Shown in pieces: positions 56,901 through 59,224 of a stretch of DNA of 64,000 nucleotides (positions within the stretch are counted from its first letter, which is position 1; each line of letters begins with the position of its first letter). Made by a program: the position numbers and the translations under genes. The notes beneath the pieces were generated by a model. The model had not been told where the DNA came from. It did no database searches and saw only the letters and a program-made list of their open reading frames with translations. The stretch spans positions 3,898,623 to 3,962,622 of the forward strand of contig OX465592.1 of assembly GCA_950022655.1 (NCBI GenBank), read 5' to 3'. The stretch comes from Alentia gelatinosa (lineage: Eukaryota > Annelida > Polychaeta > Phyllodocida > Polynoidae).

Positions 56901-59219
56901 GAGATTGAATTTTTTTTTTTTAAATCCAGACTTTCCACGTTTGATATTCCCATGTGTGATTTGTTGGTCATTTCCCTCACTTTTATATTCCCAGTTAGGT
57001 CTGGGTTTAATTTTATAGAAAGCTGCAATTTGCAGTCAGATGGACTCATTCCAATGGCCATTGTATGTTTTTACCTCGCTATCTTGTTTCAATGCAGTGT
57101 GTGTGTAGTGTGGCCACTGTCTGTCTTGCTACCCAATTACATCGATTACACATAGGCGTAATTAGCAACTAGGTCAGTCAACTAATACATTGAGCATGTA
57201 AGGAAACGGCAATAAATCAACATTGTTGAAATAACTCCCAAACCCCCAAAATGCCTAATTTACCTATATTATCTCACCCCTGGTACAAGTTTAGCCATAG
57301 GAAAAACATTGAAAAATTATATGCAACAATCGCCCATGTAAAGTGCCAATACTACGCCATGGTCGTGGCGGAGTGATGGGAGATGATGTCATAAGGAACT
57401 GGCCAATCAGCAGCCAGGATATCAGAAAGTAGGCAAGACATCAACAACAAGATTTAAACATCCATAGCTGGATTTGTGGAGTAAATTGAATTATTCTGAT
57501 ATCTGGAAGCTATTTAATGTCACTGAAAGGGGTGAGATAAATCCAGAACCGCACTTGAATCATAAAGTACACAATACCCCACTTGTTTGGATGTGCCGTA
57601 ATCGTTATTCAGTTTGCCTTGATGATGATTGCGGCCCATCCAAACTCATGGAGTATTGTGCATTTATACGATTCTCGATCCAGTTCTATATAAATCTTGC
57701 GGTTTTCTTTTGATTGCATCGAAATGAATTCATTGACGCTGTGACATCATGATTTCAAAATGAAATCCTTTGCAGTGTCACTTTGTTGTGACAAAATGAA
57801 TGATCTTACTTTGTCCCTGAGATTGTACTTCACTCTAACAATTGCTCTTCGTACATCATACATATCATGGGGTCTTCCACAAAAAGATGTAAATGTTTCA
57901 TGTCTTGTCTGTTCTCATTTTGTGTGAATAATCTTACAAATTCCTCCCCAACCTATTGATCTCCTTGCATTTTGGAAGCACTTACTGTCTTCTCTCTAAG
58001 TTGAATTTTATTTGTTCTTTACTTTCATTACTTTCCTATTTATTTATTTTTATCTTCTCATTCTTTTCCTCACAAAGATACATAAGAATCGAAATGTTGG
58101 GCTGAGCATTTACAAGTAGTGTTTTAAATTTTGGTGTTCAGACTCGGTCTTTCTATAGGGAGTCAAAGTGAACCCGCTAAAACAACAGATACCCGTGCTC
58201 AAAACACCATTTCTGGATGCCAGTAATAACGAGGCTTAGTGCTAAAGTTATGGGGGTTTGAGGCAAGAATTTCGTTCTTAGTCTAGTCTATAGAAGTGTA
58301 GTTTACTACTATCGCCTCTCAATAAGTCTGTCCCGAAGCTATGATGACAGTTGTTAAGTGTATCAAAACATGCATTTAAAAGATTGGAAAATGACACATA
58401 TAAACTCGAACCTATATAGTTCAAGAACTGAGTGACTATCTCCGGGAATGGTGTTTTGTGAATGGGTATCTGCAGTTTCAGTGGGTTCACTTTGGCTCCC
58501 TATCGGAGCCTCTATCTAGTTACACTACCCATACATTTTGAAATAATTTTATTCTTTTTGTGAGTAACACAGTTCATACACAGTGTTGTCTCAGTAATAA
58601 AAAGGAAACCTGATCAAATATAGGTTAGCGCTAGTAGTCACTGTTAATAAACACAGATGATTCCAAAAATCACACATTGCACATTAAAATGTTATATAAT
58701 TTTTCGTTTTTGACCTTTTTCATGACTTTTTAGTTGTGTATACAATTCATATTCTTTCCCTTTTTTCAGTTTCAATACAACGTAAAAAAAATCTATATTA
58801 ACCTGTAGGTGTCTCATAGTATACTTAAACACTACTTTGGTACGTACGGAGTGAAGACTGAAACCTTTAACACTACTTTGCTATATATATATATAGAATG
58901 AATTCTCTTTTTATACTTGAATACTTGTTGAGCTGGATTGAAATAAATGTTTTTTTTAAAAATGCATTCATGCTATAAATTTTTATCTTTGACCGAATGT
59001 AAGTTCAACGGGGGGAAAATCTATATGAAAATTAATGTTATTATTTTTTTTCTCCTCAATCTGTTTAAACTAAAGGTGAAGGTGGCCCTCTTGAACTACA
59101 TTCACGGGTTGATCCTCCTCATGGACCCTGCGGATTTCGTCAACACGAGCGACACTCGACTCGCTGTCTCAAGGATCATCACTTGGACGACGGAGCCCAA
59201 AAGTGTCGACGTCAGAAAG
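14789..59219 (+). CDS. CLASP: CLASP microtubule-stabilising TOG protein, multi-exon gene (partial, spans exons below)
   Basis: CLASPs bind microtubule lattices and plus ends through TOG (HEAT-repeat) domains, reach plus ends through EB proteins via SxIP motifs, and promote rescue and suppress catastrophe at the cell cortex, kinetochores and spindle. The exons below show, in order, a basic linker, the whole of TOG2 (motifs KDLRSQVVREACIT, NKFDHFAEAIMPTL, LERHIAILQEAI), a Ser/Arg-rich linker with two SxIP motifs and the CLASP hallmark IPRSQGxSRETSPSR, and much of TOG3 (EIFTRMFHDPHGK, VFSMFLETLIDF, DQTQTPNLK, LAVSRIITWTTEPKS). The motifs match vertebrate CLASP1/2 in the same order. All junctions are GT-AG and phase-compatible. 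TOG1 lies outside, upstream, and the gene runs past the right edge. Most introns are 0.3-11 kb and filled with repeats. Confidence 0.96.
14898..15372 (+). repeat. 78/99-bp minisatellite that includes the exon's 5' splice site
   Basis: Units begin GGCCGTCCTCAGTCCATACG. Three 99-bp units also contain GCCCTCAGCAG|GTACGG, the last exonic bases plus the donor of exon 14789-14911, giving decoy donors at 15165, 15262 and 15359. A stop (TAG 14932-14934) makes read-through from the true exon non-coding. Confidence 0.9.
15380..16674. other. intron, nothing recognised
   Basis: AT-rich unique-looking sequence with no exon, repeat family or structure I could identify. Confidence 0.4.
16675..17018. mobile_element. 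MITE family T2, copy 1 (344 bp)
   Basis: Ends ATAGGGAGCCGAAGTGAAAC and GGTTCACTTTGGCTCCCTAT form terminal inverted repeats. The interior has GATACCCGTGCTCAAAAC and TTCGAGGCAAGAATTTCGTT. A second copy is at 58155-58503. Confidence 0.88.
17057..17082. promoter_or_regulatory. two CRE palindromes, 18 bp apart
   Basis: TGACGTCA occurs at 17057-17064 and 17075-17082, about 90 bases before the 39-nt exon. Possible CREB/ATF sites or chance in a GACGT-rich patch. Confidence 0.25.
17171..17209 (+). CDS. CLASP: CLASP micro-exon, 13 residues, basic
   Basis: Acceptor CCTGCAG, donor CAG|GTAACA, 39 nt, phase 1-1. It encodes VPATPKRKRVQSA after completing a split codon. The basic KRKR patch could strengthen microtubule binding or act as a nuclear-localisation-like motif (inference). 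It is symmetric and so could be skipped in frame. Its junction codons join cleanly with the exons at 14789 and 25347. Confidence 0.7.
17283..18152 (+). repeat. about 60-bp minisatellite with higher-order period
   Basis: About 14 copies of ATGCCCCACGATGCCCTGCC-TACATGTGACGGCACAACGC-CC... Variant units (CACCCTGCC, GACAGCACAACGCCCG) recur in a fixed order, suggesting a higher-order unit of several monomers. Confidence 0.93.
18623..18793. mobile_element. foldback/MITE T5 with 35-40 bp inverted ends
   Basis: GATTTCACTCCCGATGTGGT-CAAGATCTACTCCAGTTT pairs with AAACTGGAATACATCTTGAC-CACATCGGGAGGGAAATC. Short interior; no ORF. Single copy here. Confidence 0.82.
18960..19430 (-). repeat. 61-bp satellite array derived from the end of interspersed family H
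   Basis: About seven units ATACAAAGTCTCCATTGAGA-ATGTATGGGGACTCAGTAAA-CCACTACCCATTG. The unit is the terminal segment of family H (compare reversed 30430-30560). Two alternating unit variants (TATACAAAG / TATACAAGG) indicate dimer expansion. Confidence 0.88.
19440..19555 (-). repeat. MITE T1 fragment, one end
   Basis: TAGATTATTAAACGGGCCCC preceded by GGCATACAGAAAAGGATGCA, the reverse of the T1 left end. Confidence 0.7.
19560..20195. other. intron, no gene recognised
   Basis: CpG-richer to 19700, then short poly-G/poly-C runs (19780-19825). An acceptor-like CCCCGTAG at 19632 precedes an open stretch that ends in a stop in the required phase, so it is not called an exon. Confidence 0.35.
20196..20425 (+). 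repeat. GTGCTGACTGTTCAGTGCTG minisatellite
   Basis: Irregular units of CTCTGTGCTCAGTGCTGACT and CAGTGCTGACTTGTGACTG. Confidence 0.9.
20660..20908 (-). repeat. long poly-C tracts (G-quadruplex-prone on - strand)
   Basis: CCCCCTCTCCC-type repeat at 20660-20720, then runs of 17, 13 and about 26 C at 20834-20908. The Gly-rich reverse-strand ORFs are artefacts of these runs. Confidence 0.85.
20910..21364. other. intron, no gene recognised
   Basis: A short CACAGACC(GT/CA)CACAGA tract at about 21035-21110; otherwise nothing identified. Confidence 0.4.
21365..22545 (+). repeat. degenerate 60-90 bp satellite (CTGAGCTCTGTATGGAGTAA)
   Basis: At least 14 diverged units of GTGTAGCGCGCTGAGCTCTG-TATGGAGTAACGATGGATCA-TC...CGTTACCC. 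Divergence of units suggests an older array than those at 14898 or 4548. Confidence 0.9.
22669..22762 (+). pseudogene. BED/CGGBP1-like zinc-finger ORF fragment, or a third alternative first exon
   Basis: The ATG opens 31 codons (MARKTSKEVIDVEYIKKRF ... VPNKGNKLF), then T|GTAAGT. Read through, it gives LFCK, a stop, then CRHREGIP. A KxGNKLFCxxC pattern is typical of hAT-transposase BED fingers and CGGBP1-like proteins, so this may be a decayed transposon ORF with a stop between the cysteines. The donor is also consensus and in phase 1, so a spliced start into the exon at 25347 (T+GG, Trp) cannot be excluded. Family H copy 22818-23225 begins just after it. Confidence 0.35.
22818..23225 (-). repeat. 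interspersed family H copy with internal hairpin
   Basis: Contains GACCCCATTGAGAATGTATG, CTGTGGTATACGGATTCAAA, GTATACGGGAAAATAGTCCC and GTTTACAGAGCC-type sequence in reverse. Relatives at 30236, 54678 and 62012. A 50-bp hairpin (23121-23170, arms GTTGACGTAGTAATACAC / GTGTATTACTACGAGTCAAC) lies near one end. Confidence 0.8.
23586..23875 (+). repeat. about 80-bp tandem repeat (GGTGGATAATACAACATATC)
   Basis: Four units containing GTATGTCCATACAGAGTCCC-TATAGGTTTACTATGGACAC-TTTGTATTA. A second array of the same unit is at 39835-40060, 16 kb away. Confidence 0.92.
23880..25016. other. intron, nothing recognised
   Basis: AT-rich. No exon, repeat family or notable structure identified. Confidence 0.4.
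25017..25308 (-). repeat. foldback family a copy next to exon 25347
   Basis: Hairpin arms GTCAGAGCTTGTATCCCATC / GATGGGATCGAGCTCTGAC, core CACATGTCAAAGCCGCGTGA, then the module TTATCTCACCCCTCACATTG ... with a degenerate far end. It ends about 38 bases before the acceptor. Confidence 0.85.
25347..25420 (+). CDS. CLASP: CLASP exon: entry to TOG2
   Basis: Acceptor TTTTCAG, donor GTGAGT, 74 nt, phase 1-0. It encodes GSGTSAGACDEDMFIRSFEE then VPKVH. The DEDMFIRSFEEVP block matches vertebrate VDEEDFIKAFDDVP, the residues just before the first TOG2 helix. A foldback element ends about 38 bases upstream of the acceptor. Confidence 0.93.
25846..26294. mobile_element. MITE T6 with TTACCGTAAAA ends and TTATAAGCCGACCCC repeats
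   Basis: Left AATTACCGTAAAAACC and right GTATTTTACGGTAAATT are inverted. TTATAAGCCGACCCC-like words occur four or five times inside, once followed by a C(20) run. No ORF. Lies 105 bases upstream of exon 26399. Confidence 0.78.
26399..26491 (+). CDS. CLASP: CLASP exon: TOG2 first helix pair
   Basis: Acceptor ATTTCAG, donor GCA|GTAAGT, 93 nt, phase 0-0. It encodes 31 residues, from IFSARELSDHF to NDWEKRTEA. It matches vertebrate IYSSRELEETLNKIREIL...HDWDQRANA. The NDWEKR segment is the conserved intra-HEAT turn of TOG domains, which faces tubulin. Confidence 0.96.
26557..27081 (+). mobile_element. SINE, one and a half copies in tandem
   Basis: A first body start (CACTGCAGCCACCTTTCTCC, 26557) is cut at 26655 by a second complete copy including the 5' extension, a degenerate A box (GGTTATCTCAGTGG) and tail ACCAAACAAACAAGCAAACC. 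Immediately follows exon 26399 by 65 bases. Confidence 0.85.
27339..27484 (+). CDS. CLASP: CLASP exon: TOG2 HEAT repeats
   Basis: Acceptor TTCTGCAG, donor TC|GTACGT, 146 nt, phase 0-2. It encodes LKEVRSLVIAGAMDYDDF through SAKDLRSQVVREACITT. KDLRSQVVREACIT is nearly invariant in CLASPs. The split Ser codon is completed by the next exon. Confidence 0.97.
27802..27940. repeat. hairpin, family I copy 1
   Basis: CGACCTACCATGCTTGTACA / TGTGCAGCATGGTCAGGACG and AACTCGATAACAATTTACCG / CGGTTTAT-related arms form a long imperfect palindrome. Confidence 0.75.
28150..28297. repeat. hairpin, family I copy 2
   Basis: AACGACCCACCATGCTTGTA-CA pairs with TGTACAGCCTGGTCAGGTCG-TT. Same outer words as copy 1 but a different interior (CCCCAGGCCGAGTCCC). 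Confidence 0.75.
28623..28758 (+). CDS. CLASP: CLASP exon: TOG2 central HEAT repeats
   Basis: Acceptor TTATTTCAG, donor CAG|GTACGT, 136 nt, phase 2-0. It encodes YLSQILQNKFDHFAEAIMPT followed by LLGLIPNTAKVMATAG and VRFIIQ. It aligns with vertebrate LGNKFDHGAEAIMPTIFNLIPNSAKIMATSG. A 55-60 bp tandem array starts 16 bases into the following intron. Confidence 0.97.
28775..29215 (+). repeat. 55-60 bp tandem repeat (ATTGGGTGTTAAACTACCCA)
   Basis: About seven units with AATATCTCTTATTTCTTATA-TAATAAAGA. The word TTGGGTGTTAAACTACCCAA resembles the SINE 3' end TTGGACGTTAAACTACCCAA, so the array may have grown from a SINE tail. Confidence 0.92.
29322..29833 (+). repeat. foldback family g copy with duplicated 3' arm
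   Basis: TTTATCTCACCCCTGCTACA ... GTGGTGAGATAAATCCAG, then hairpin with TCGGATGTGCCGTAATCATC / GATAATTGCGGCACATCC and core ATCACTCAGCTTCACCTTGA. The outer arm (GATTGCGGCACACCCAAACT ... CAGTTCTATATAA) occurs twice (to 29720 and 29760-29833). Confidence 0.82.
29865..30073 (+). CDS. CLASP: CLASP exon: TOG2 C-terminal HEAT repeats
   Basis: Acceptor TTTTCAG, donor AA|GTAGGC, 209 nt, phase 0-2. It encodes YTQAPRLIPILTQHMTHKAA..., ESSEFLDQLLHTWATHTLER and HIAILQEAIRKGVADSDTDT. It matches vertebrate HTHIPRLIPVITSN and EFLDLLLQEWQTHSLERH. The exon is GC-rich against AT-rich introns. The foldback element at 29322-29833 ends about 30 bases before the acceptor. Confidence 0.97.
30236..30562 (+). repeat. 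interspersed family H copy, ends 30 bp before an exon
   Basis: GGTTTACAGAGCCACCTGGC ... CATAAAGGGACTATTTTCAC ... GGTTTACTGAATCCCCATAC ... TTTGTATACGATGGACAAT. The terminal 60 bp is doubled (30430 and 30495), the first step toward the array at 18960. Confidence 0.82.
30593..30850 (+). CDS. CLASP: CLASP exon: end of TOG2 and start of Ser-rich linker
   Basis: Acceptor TCTCTCAG, donor CAG|GTGAGT, 258 nt, phase 2-2. It encodes AFWGFADHFKEQADSLLNSL then EPSRQKQLQ, matching the last TOG2 helix in vertebrates (YWGFHSHF...LESSYQKALQ). It continues into a low-complexity Ser/Ala linker (SSNNSINSGG, SASAAAAAAKAK) and a basic RSRSMSTDRTQD segment, where CLASP2 has QRSRSDID-like repeats. The linker is expected to be disordered. 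Confidence 0.96.
30864..31226 (-). repeat. foldback family g copy, 13 bp after an exon donor
   Basis: ATATAGAACTGCACCGAGAA ... core GTCATCGAGGCGAAGCCGAG ... TTTATCTCACCCCTTTCAC ... GTACCAGGGGTGAGAAA. Confidence 0.83.
31407..31483 (+). CDS. CLASP: CLASP exon: basic linker
   Basis: Acceptor CTTTCAG, donor ACAG|GTAAGT, 77 nt, phase 2-1. It encodes SRPAGSGTAARRPIAQKAT then APKPEKT. It is rich in basic, Pro and Ala residues, as in microtubule-lattice-binding linkers. A 36-bp tandem array follows in the intron. Confidence 0.9.
31762..32090 (+). repeat. 36-bp tandem repeat, about 9 copies
   Basis: Unit CCGAGCAACCGAAACTTGCT-GAAATTAAGATTCTA. Lies in the intron after exon 31407. Confidence 0.95.
32100..33161. 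other. intron, nothing recognised
   Basis: AT-rich, unique-looking; only poly-T runs near 32880-33030. Confidence 0.4.
33162..33284 (+). CDS. CLASP: CLASP exon: Ser-rich linker (LRSNSAVDL)
   Basis: Acceptor CTTTCAG, donor CTGC|GTAAGT, 123 nt, phase 1-1. It encodes DSNGQPMLRSNSAVDLASRY through TNYSSL. LRSNSAVDLAS parallels vertebrate LQRSRSDIDVNAA, and NYSSL parallels GSYASL. First of six consecutive phase 1-1 exons. Confidence 0.92.
33384..33695 (-). repeat. foldback family a copy
   Basis: GAAACCTACGAAAGTTTACG ... core duplicated (GCGAAGCCGCATGAATTC then GCAAAGCTGCGTGAATTAC) ... TTTATCTCACCCCTCACATT ... ACCAGGGGTGAGATAA. About 100 bases after the exon 33162 donor. Confidence 0.88.
34228..34612 (+). 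repeat. about 63-70 bp tandem repeat (GACTTTGTGATGCGGGTTGC)
   Basis: Six units of GTCACCTTTTACGTGACTTT-GGGA..CAGGTTGCATGCGAGC-CGGTG. Reverse-strand ORF here is an artefact. Confidence 0.93.
34804..35080 (+). repeat. foldback family c, intact copy
   Basis: TTATCCTACCCCTCATATAA ... CAGGGTAGGATAGAATC, then hairpin with core GATATCACTCAGCTCCACTT. Same structure as 12776-13050. Confidence 0.88.
35423..35590 (+). repeat. SINE copy, 5'-truncated, second 3'-end subtype
   Basis: TTCTCATACCATGTCTATGT ... CCCAAAGTAAGTCTAATAGA ... TTGGACATTAAACTACCC. This subtype lacks the GATCACCACCCTCGTGGTGT segment. Confidence 0.85.
35652..35966 (-). repeat. foldback family d copy
   Basis: GAAACTCATGAGATGTAAAT ... 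core TTCACAAAGCGAAGCTGAGT ... TTTATCTCACCTCGTATAC ... ACCGGGGTGAGATAA. Confidence 0.87.
36534..37484 (+). CDS. CLASP: CLASP large cassette exon with seven 15-residue repeats
   Basis: Acceptor GCGCAG, donor GCGT|GTAAGT, 951 nt (317 codons), phase 1-1, open throughout. Start is RFKSVRQMKAFKKN. Residues about 75-179 of the exon are seven tandem copies of a 15-residue unit, consensus LTNQRARSSHxVTDS. A basic Lys/Arg/Ser tail follows, with SKLPIW near the end (possible SxLP-type EB motif; inference). Vertebrate CLASPs have no exon like this that I know. Both neighbours are phase 1, so skipping keeps frame. The splice signals and open frame are seen; inclusion in mRNA is inferred. Confidence 0.75.
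36758..37072 (+). repeat. in-frame 45-bp tandem repeat inside coding exon (7 units)
   Basis: TGACTGACTCGTTGACCAAT-CAGAGAGCGAGAAGCAGCCA-CAA-type units, all 45 bp, so the reading frame is kept; residues LTNQRARSSHxVTDS. Substitutions between units are partly synonymous or conservative (R/K, V/M). Confidence 0.95.
38142..38420 (-). repeat. foldback family d copy
   Basis: CACGAGATGAAAATAACTTG ... core TTCACAAAGCGAAGCTGAGT ... TTATCTCACCCCGTATAATA ... ACCGGGGTGAGATTA. Ends about 120 bases upstream of exon 38541. Confidence 0.87.
38541..38657 (+). CDS. CLASP: CLASP exon: Ser/Arg linker with RRIPTPEK
   Basis: Acceptor AATTCAG, donor AAGC|GTGAGT, 117 nt, phase 1-1. It encodes KKTRSSGSLTRLSLSFDENA through NTNRRIPTPEK. 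The IPTP stretch resembles an SxIP context but Arg replaces Ser, so it is probably a weak EB site or none. The split first codon becomes Cys after the 951-nt exon, or Arg if that exon is skipped. Confidence 0.88.
39084..39515 (+). repeat. 86-bp tandem repeat, 5 copies
   Basis: CAGTCCTGTACCACGCGTGC-TTGAACACTCACACAAAGTG-GTACCACGAGCCTATCACAG-CTCGACAAACCCCGCCCCTC. Very uniform, so recent. Confidence 0.95.
39835..40060 (+). repeat. second array of the 80-bp TATAGG-TCTACTATGGACA repeat
   Basis: About three units with GGTGGATAATACAACATTTC and CCATACAGAGTTCCTATAGG, matching 23586-23875. Confidence 0.9.
40773..41284. mobile_element. MITE T1 copy split by family g foldback (40932-41239)
   Basis: Ends GGGGCCCGTTGAATAATCTA and TAGATTATTCAACGGGCC. 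The inserted element runs TATATAGAACTGGATCGGGA ... TTTATCTCACCCCTTTCACC ... CCAGGGGTGAGATAA, breaking T1 after GGTAC. Confidence 0.85.
41473..41562 (+). CDS. CLASP: CLASP exon: first SxIP motif (SRIP)
   Basis: Acceptor TTGTACAG, donor GACA|GTGAGT, 90 nt, phase 1-1. It encodes LSRSTIDLSSNDARSRIPRL then RTPSFSGAD. SRIPRL is a canonical SxIP EB1-binding motif in a basic Ser/Pro context, as in CLASP1/2. Skipping it would remove one EB site without changing frame. Confidence 0.93.
41570..43246. other. intron, nothing recognised
   Basis: Very AT-rich between 41700 and 42500, with poly-T. No exon or repeat family identified. Confidence 0.4.
43247..43542 (-). repeat. foldback family f copy
   Basis: GAAACCAACAAGTTTTGGTC ... 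core ATGAACAAGGCGAAGCTGAG ... TTTATCTCACCCCTGTACAC ... TACCAGGGGTGAGATAA. Confidence 0.85.
44314..44541. mobile_element. MITE T1 copy, uninterrupted and short
   Basis: CCTGGGGCCCATTTAATAAT ... GGTACAGAAAAGGTTCTTCA ... ATATTCAATGAGCCC. Gives the empty-site form of the T1 interior that is interrupted at 40932. Ends 50 bases before exon 44591. Confidence 0.82.
44591..44674 (+). CDS. CLASP: CLASP exon: Arg-rich linker (VSQSQ)
   Basis: Acceptor TTTTGCAG, donor CAAC|GTAAGT, 84 nt, phase 1-1. It encodes RPKKTSMQPGGAERSRPRAR then IGVSQSQ. It matches vertebrate RGRSRTKMVSQSQ. Strongly basic, consistent with microtubule-lattice binding. Confidence 0.92.
45305..45451 (+). CDS. CLASP: CLASP exon: second SxIP motif and GSK3-type Ser cluster
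   Basis: Acceptor GTTGCAG, donor TATG|GTAAAC, 147 nt, phase 1-1. It encodes SSRSGSPSSRLSYITHTTPS ... RRKSGIPRSQGASRETSPSR. The block SGIPRSQGASRETSPSRL is almost identical to vertebrate SKIPRSQGCSREASPSRL. SGIP is the second SxIP motif. The Ser spacing around it matches the region where GSK3 phosphorylation releases vertebrate CLASP from EB and microtubules (known for the family; inferred here). Confidence 0.96.
46044..46323 (-). repeat. foldback family e, intact copy
   Basis: GAAACTGATGAGTGTTTGGT ... core AACGAGGCGATAGCGGAGTG ... TTTATCTTAGCCTGGACAAG ... ACCAGGCTAAGATAAA. Confidence 0.87.
46450..46565 (+). repeat. single dispersed copy of the 3413-3935 repeat unit
   Basis: AGAACAAAGAAGGCGCATAC, AAAATTTCC, a C(6) run and GTACTTTATGGATGGCCCC match that array, 43 kb away. 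Ends 80 bases before exon 46648. Confidence 0.8.
46648..46760 (+). CDS. CLASP: CLASP exon: linker leading to TOG3
   Basis: Acceptor CTTGAAG (weak polypyrimidine tract), donor TTG|GTAAGA, 113 nt, phase 1-0. It encodes RERRTSGSGVRQMGQAQRTG through DVSDMESAFAEAL. DMESAFAEAL corresponds to vertebrate DVEEAVADAL. Confidence 0.92.
47072..47188 (+). CDS. CLASP: CLASP exon: acidic YESxxSDD segment before TOG3
   Basis: Acceptor TGTTACAG, donor GAG|GTGAGC, 117 nt, phase 0-0. It encodes KRLPGRKRFESYESDDAGSE then TSSVCSERSFGSSYGRASE. It matches vertebrate KKPARRRYESYGMHSDDDANSDASSACSERSY. Symmetric exon. Confidence 0.95.
47200..48107. other. intron, nothing recognised
   Basis: AT-rich with no identified repeat or exon. 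Confidence 0.4.
48108..48224 (-). repeat. foldback family d remnant lacking the hairpin loop
   Basis: GAAACTCATGAGATGAAAAT and AACCAAACAATTTTCATCGA join directly, deleting most of both arms and the core; the module start TTTATCTCACTAGGTATACA remains. Confidence 0.8.
48240..48310. repeat. short dispersed repeat (GGGGCAACATCCCTCTCCCT)
   Basis: Similar sequence at about 56418-56490 (GGCAACGTCCTTCTCCCTCA-GCGACGCCAC) and a trace at 61536. Confidence 0.6.
48701..48770 (+). repeat. MITE T1 end fragment
   Basis: CGGGGCCCAATGAATAATCT-AGGCTCATACATGAAGACCC. Confidence 0.75.
49024..49823 (+). other. two unrecognised adjacent ORFs (49024-49335, 49518-49823)
   Basis: The first runs MLKPFYGEPKQIFLIKSIDN to stop at 49335 (103 residues). 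The second starts MPDDVHNAFSHNTVKLNLKS (101 residues) in a different frame. Both have a varied amino-acid composition unlike the low-complexity ORFs elsewhere. They sit in the intron between 47188 and 53300. They could be a decayed mobile-element gene or chance. I recognise no family and claim no function. Confidence 0.25.
49990..50052 (+). CDS. possible CLASP cassette exon, 21 residues
   Basis: A pyrimidine-rich acceptor (CCCCCTCAG) and a GTCAGA donor enclose 63 open nt, phase 0-0, encoding PPPVSKEGAEKLPNLFPNFE plus Q. The neighbours at 47188 and 53300 are both phase 0, so it fits in frame. It sits where vertebrates have the short IPxYxRQTEDVAEVL lead-in to TOG3. Similarity is too weak to be sure; the donor is sub-optimal. 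Confidence 0.35.
50100..51768. other. intron, nothing recognised
   Basis: AT-rich with poly-A/T near 51120-51260. No exon or repeat family identified. Confidence 0.4.
51769..52435. mobile_element. TIR element T4 (667 bp) with nested MITE T3
   Basis: GGCCACT(A)n-AACTTGTTTCTCATCAC at the left is inverted at the right as GTGATGAGAAACAAGTT-(T)nAGCGGCC. No intact ORF. It contains the T3 element at 52147-52325. Confidence 0.75.
52147..52325. mobile_element. MITE T3, Tc1/mariner-pogo-like ends
   Basis: TACAGTAGAACCCTAC and GTGGGGTTCTACTGTA are inverted and bounded by TA, as for TA-targeting mariner/pogo-type MITEs. 179 bp, with GGGTGTCCGCTTACATGGGG-type internal repeats. Confidence 0.85.
53300..53403 (+). 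CDS. CLASP: CLASP exon: TOG3 start
   Basis: Acceptor TTCTTCAG, donor AA|GTGAGC, 104 nt, phase 0-2. It encodes DVSDILNNLSSPSWADRKEG then LLALQNILRGTRVL. It matches vertebrate DVAEVLNHCASSNWSERKEGLLGLQNLLK. WADRKEG is the first conserved TOG loop. Confidence 0.97.
53656..53719 (+). CDS. CLASP: CLASP exon: TOG3 (EIFTRMFHDPHGK)
   Basis: Acceptor TTTGCAG, donor AAG|GTAGGT, 64 nt, phase 2-0. It encodes RLELKKITEIFTRMFHDPHG plus K, matching vertebrate RVELKRLCEIFTRMFADPHGK. It is 253 bases from the previous exon. Confidence 0.97.
54289..54452 (+). CDS. CLASP: CLASP exon: TOG3 HEAT repeats
   Basis: Acceptor ATCCGCAG, donor CG|GTGAGT, 164 nt, phase 0-2. It encodes VFSMFLETLIDFVAVYKMEL, then GDWLYVLITRLVNKMGSDML and GSVLAKVQRCMEAV. 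It matches vertebrate VFSMFLETLVDFI...DWLFVLLTQLLKKMGADLLGSVQAKVQ. Confidence 0.97.
54678..54997 (+). repeat. interspersed family H copy
   Basis: GTTAGCGAGTGTATTACAAC ... AAAGGGACTCTTTTTCCCGT ... ACTTTGTATACGATGGATAA. Ends about 80 bases before exon 55079. Confidence 0.82.
55079..55157 (+). CDS. CLASP: CLASP exon: TOG3 (DQTQTPNLK)
   Basis: Acceptor CTTTACAG, donor AAG|GTAAGT, 79 nt, phase 2-0. It encodes DSFQFDLQFNTITKYIIDQT then QTPNLK, matching vertebrate DSFPFDQQFNILMRFIVDQTQTPNLK. Confidence 0.97.
55160..57268. other. intron, little recognised
   Basis: AT-rich. A short dispersed repeat related to 48240 lies at about 56418-56490. No other family or exon identified. Confidence 0.4.
57269..57693 (+). 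repeat. foldback family g, intact copy
   Basis: TTATCTCACCCCTGGTACAA ... GGGGTGAGATAAATCCAGAA, hairpin GGATGTGCCGTAATCGTTAT / GATTGCGGCCCATCC, core TTCAGTTTGCCTTGATGAT. Confidence 0.86.
58155..58503. mobile_element. MITE family T2, copy 2
   Basis: TATAGGGAGTCAAAGTGAAC ... GGGTTCACTTTGGCTCCCTA-T; interior matches 16675-17018 along its length. Confidence 0.9.
59076..59219 (+). CDS. CLASP: CLASP exon: TOG3 (ITWTTEPKS), last exon seen
   Basis: Acceptor ACTAAAG, donor AAG|GTACGC, 144 nt, phase 0-0. It encodes VKVALLNYIHGLILLMDPAD, then FVNTSDTRLAVSRIITWTTE and PKSVDVRK. The following vertebrate segment (AAQ.VLISLFELN) is not found before 64000, so the next exon is probably beyond the window. Confidence 0.97.
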
Positions 59220-59224
59220 GTACG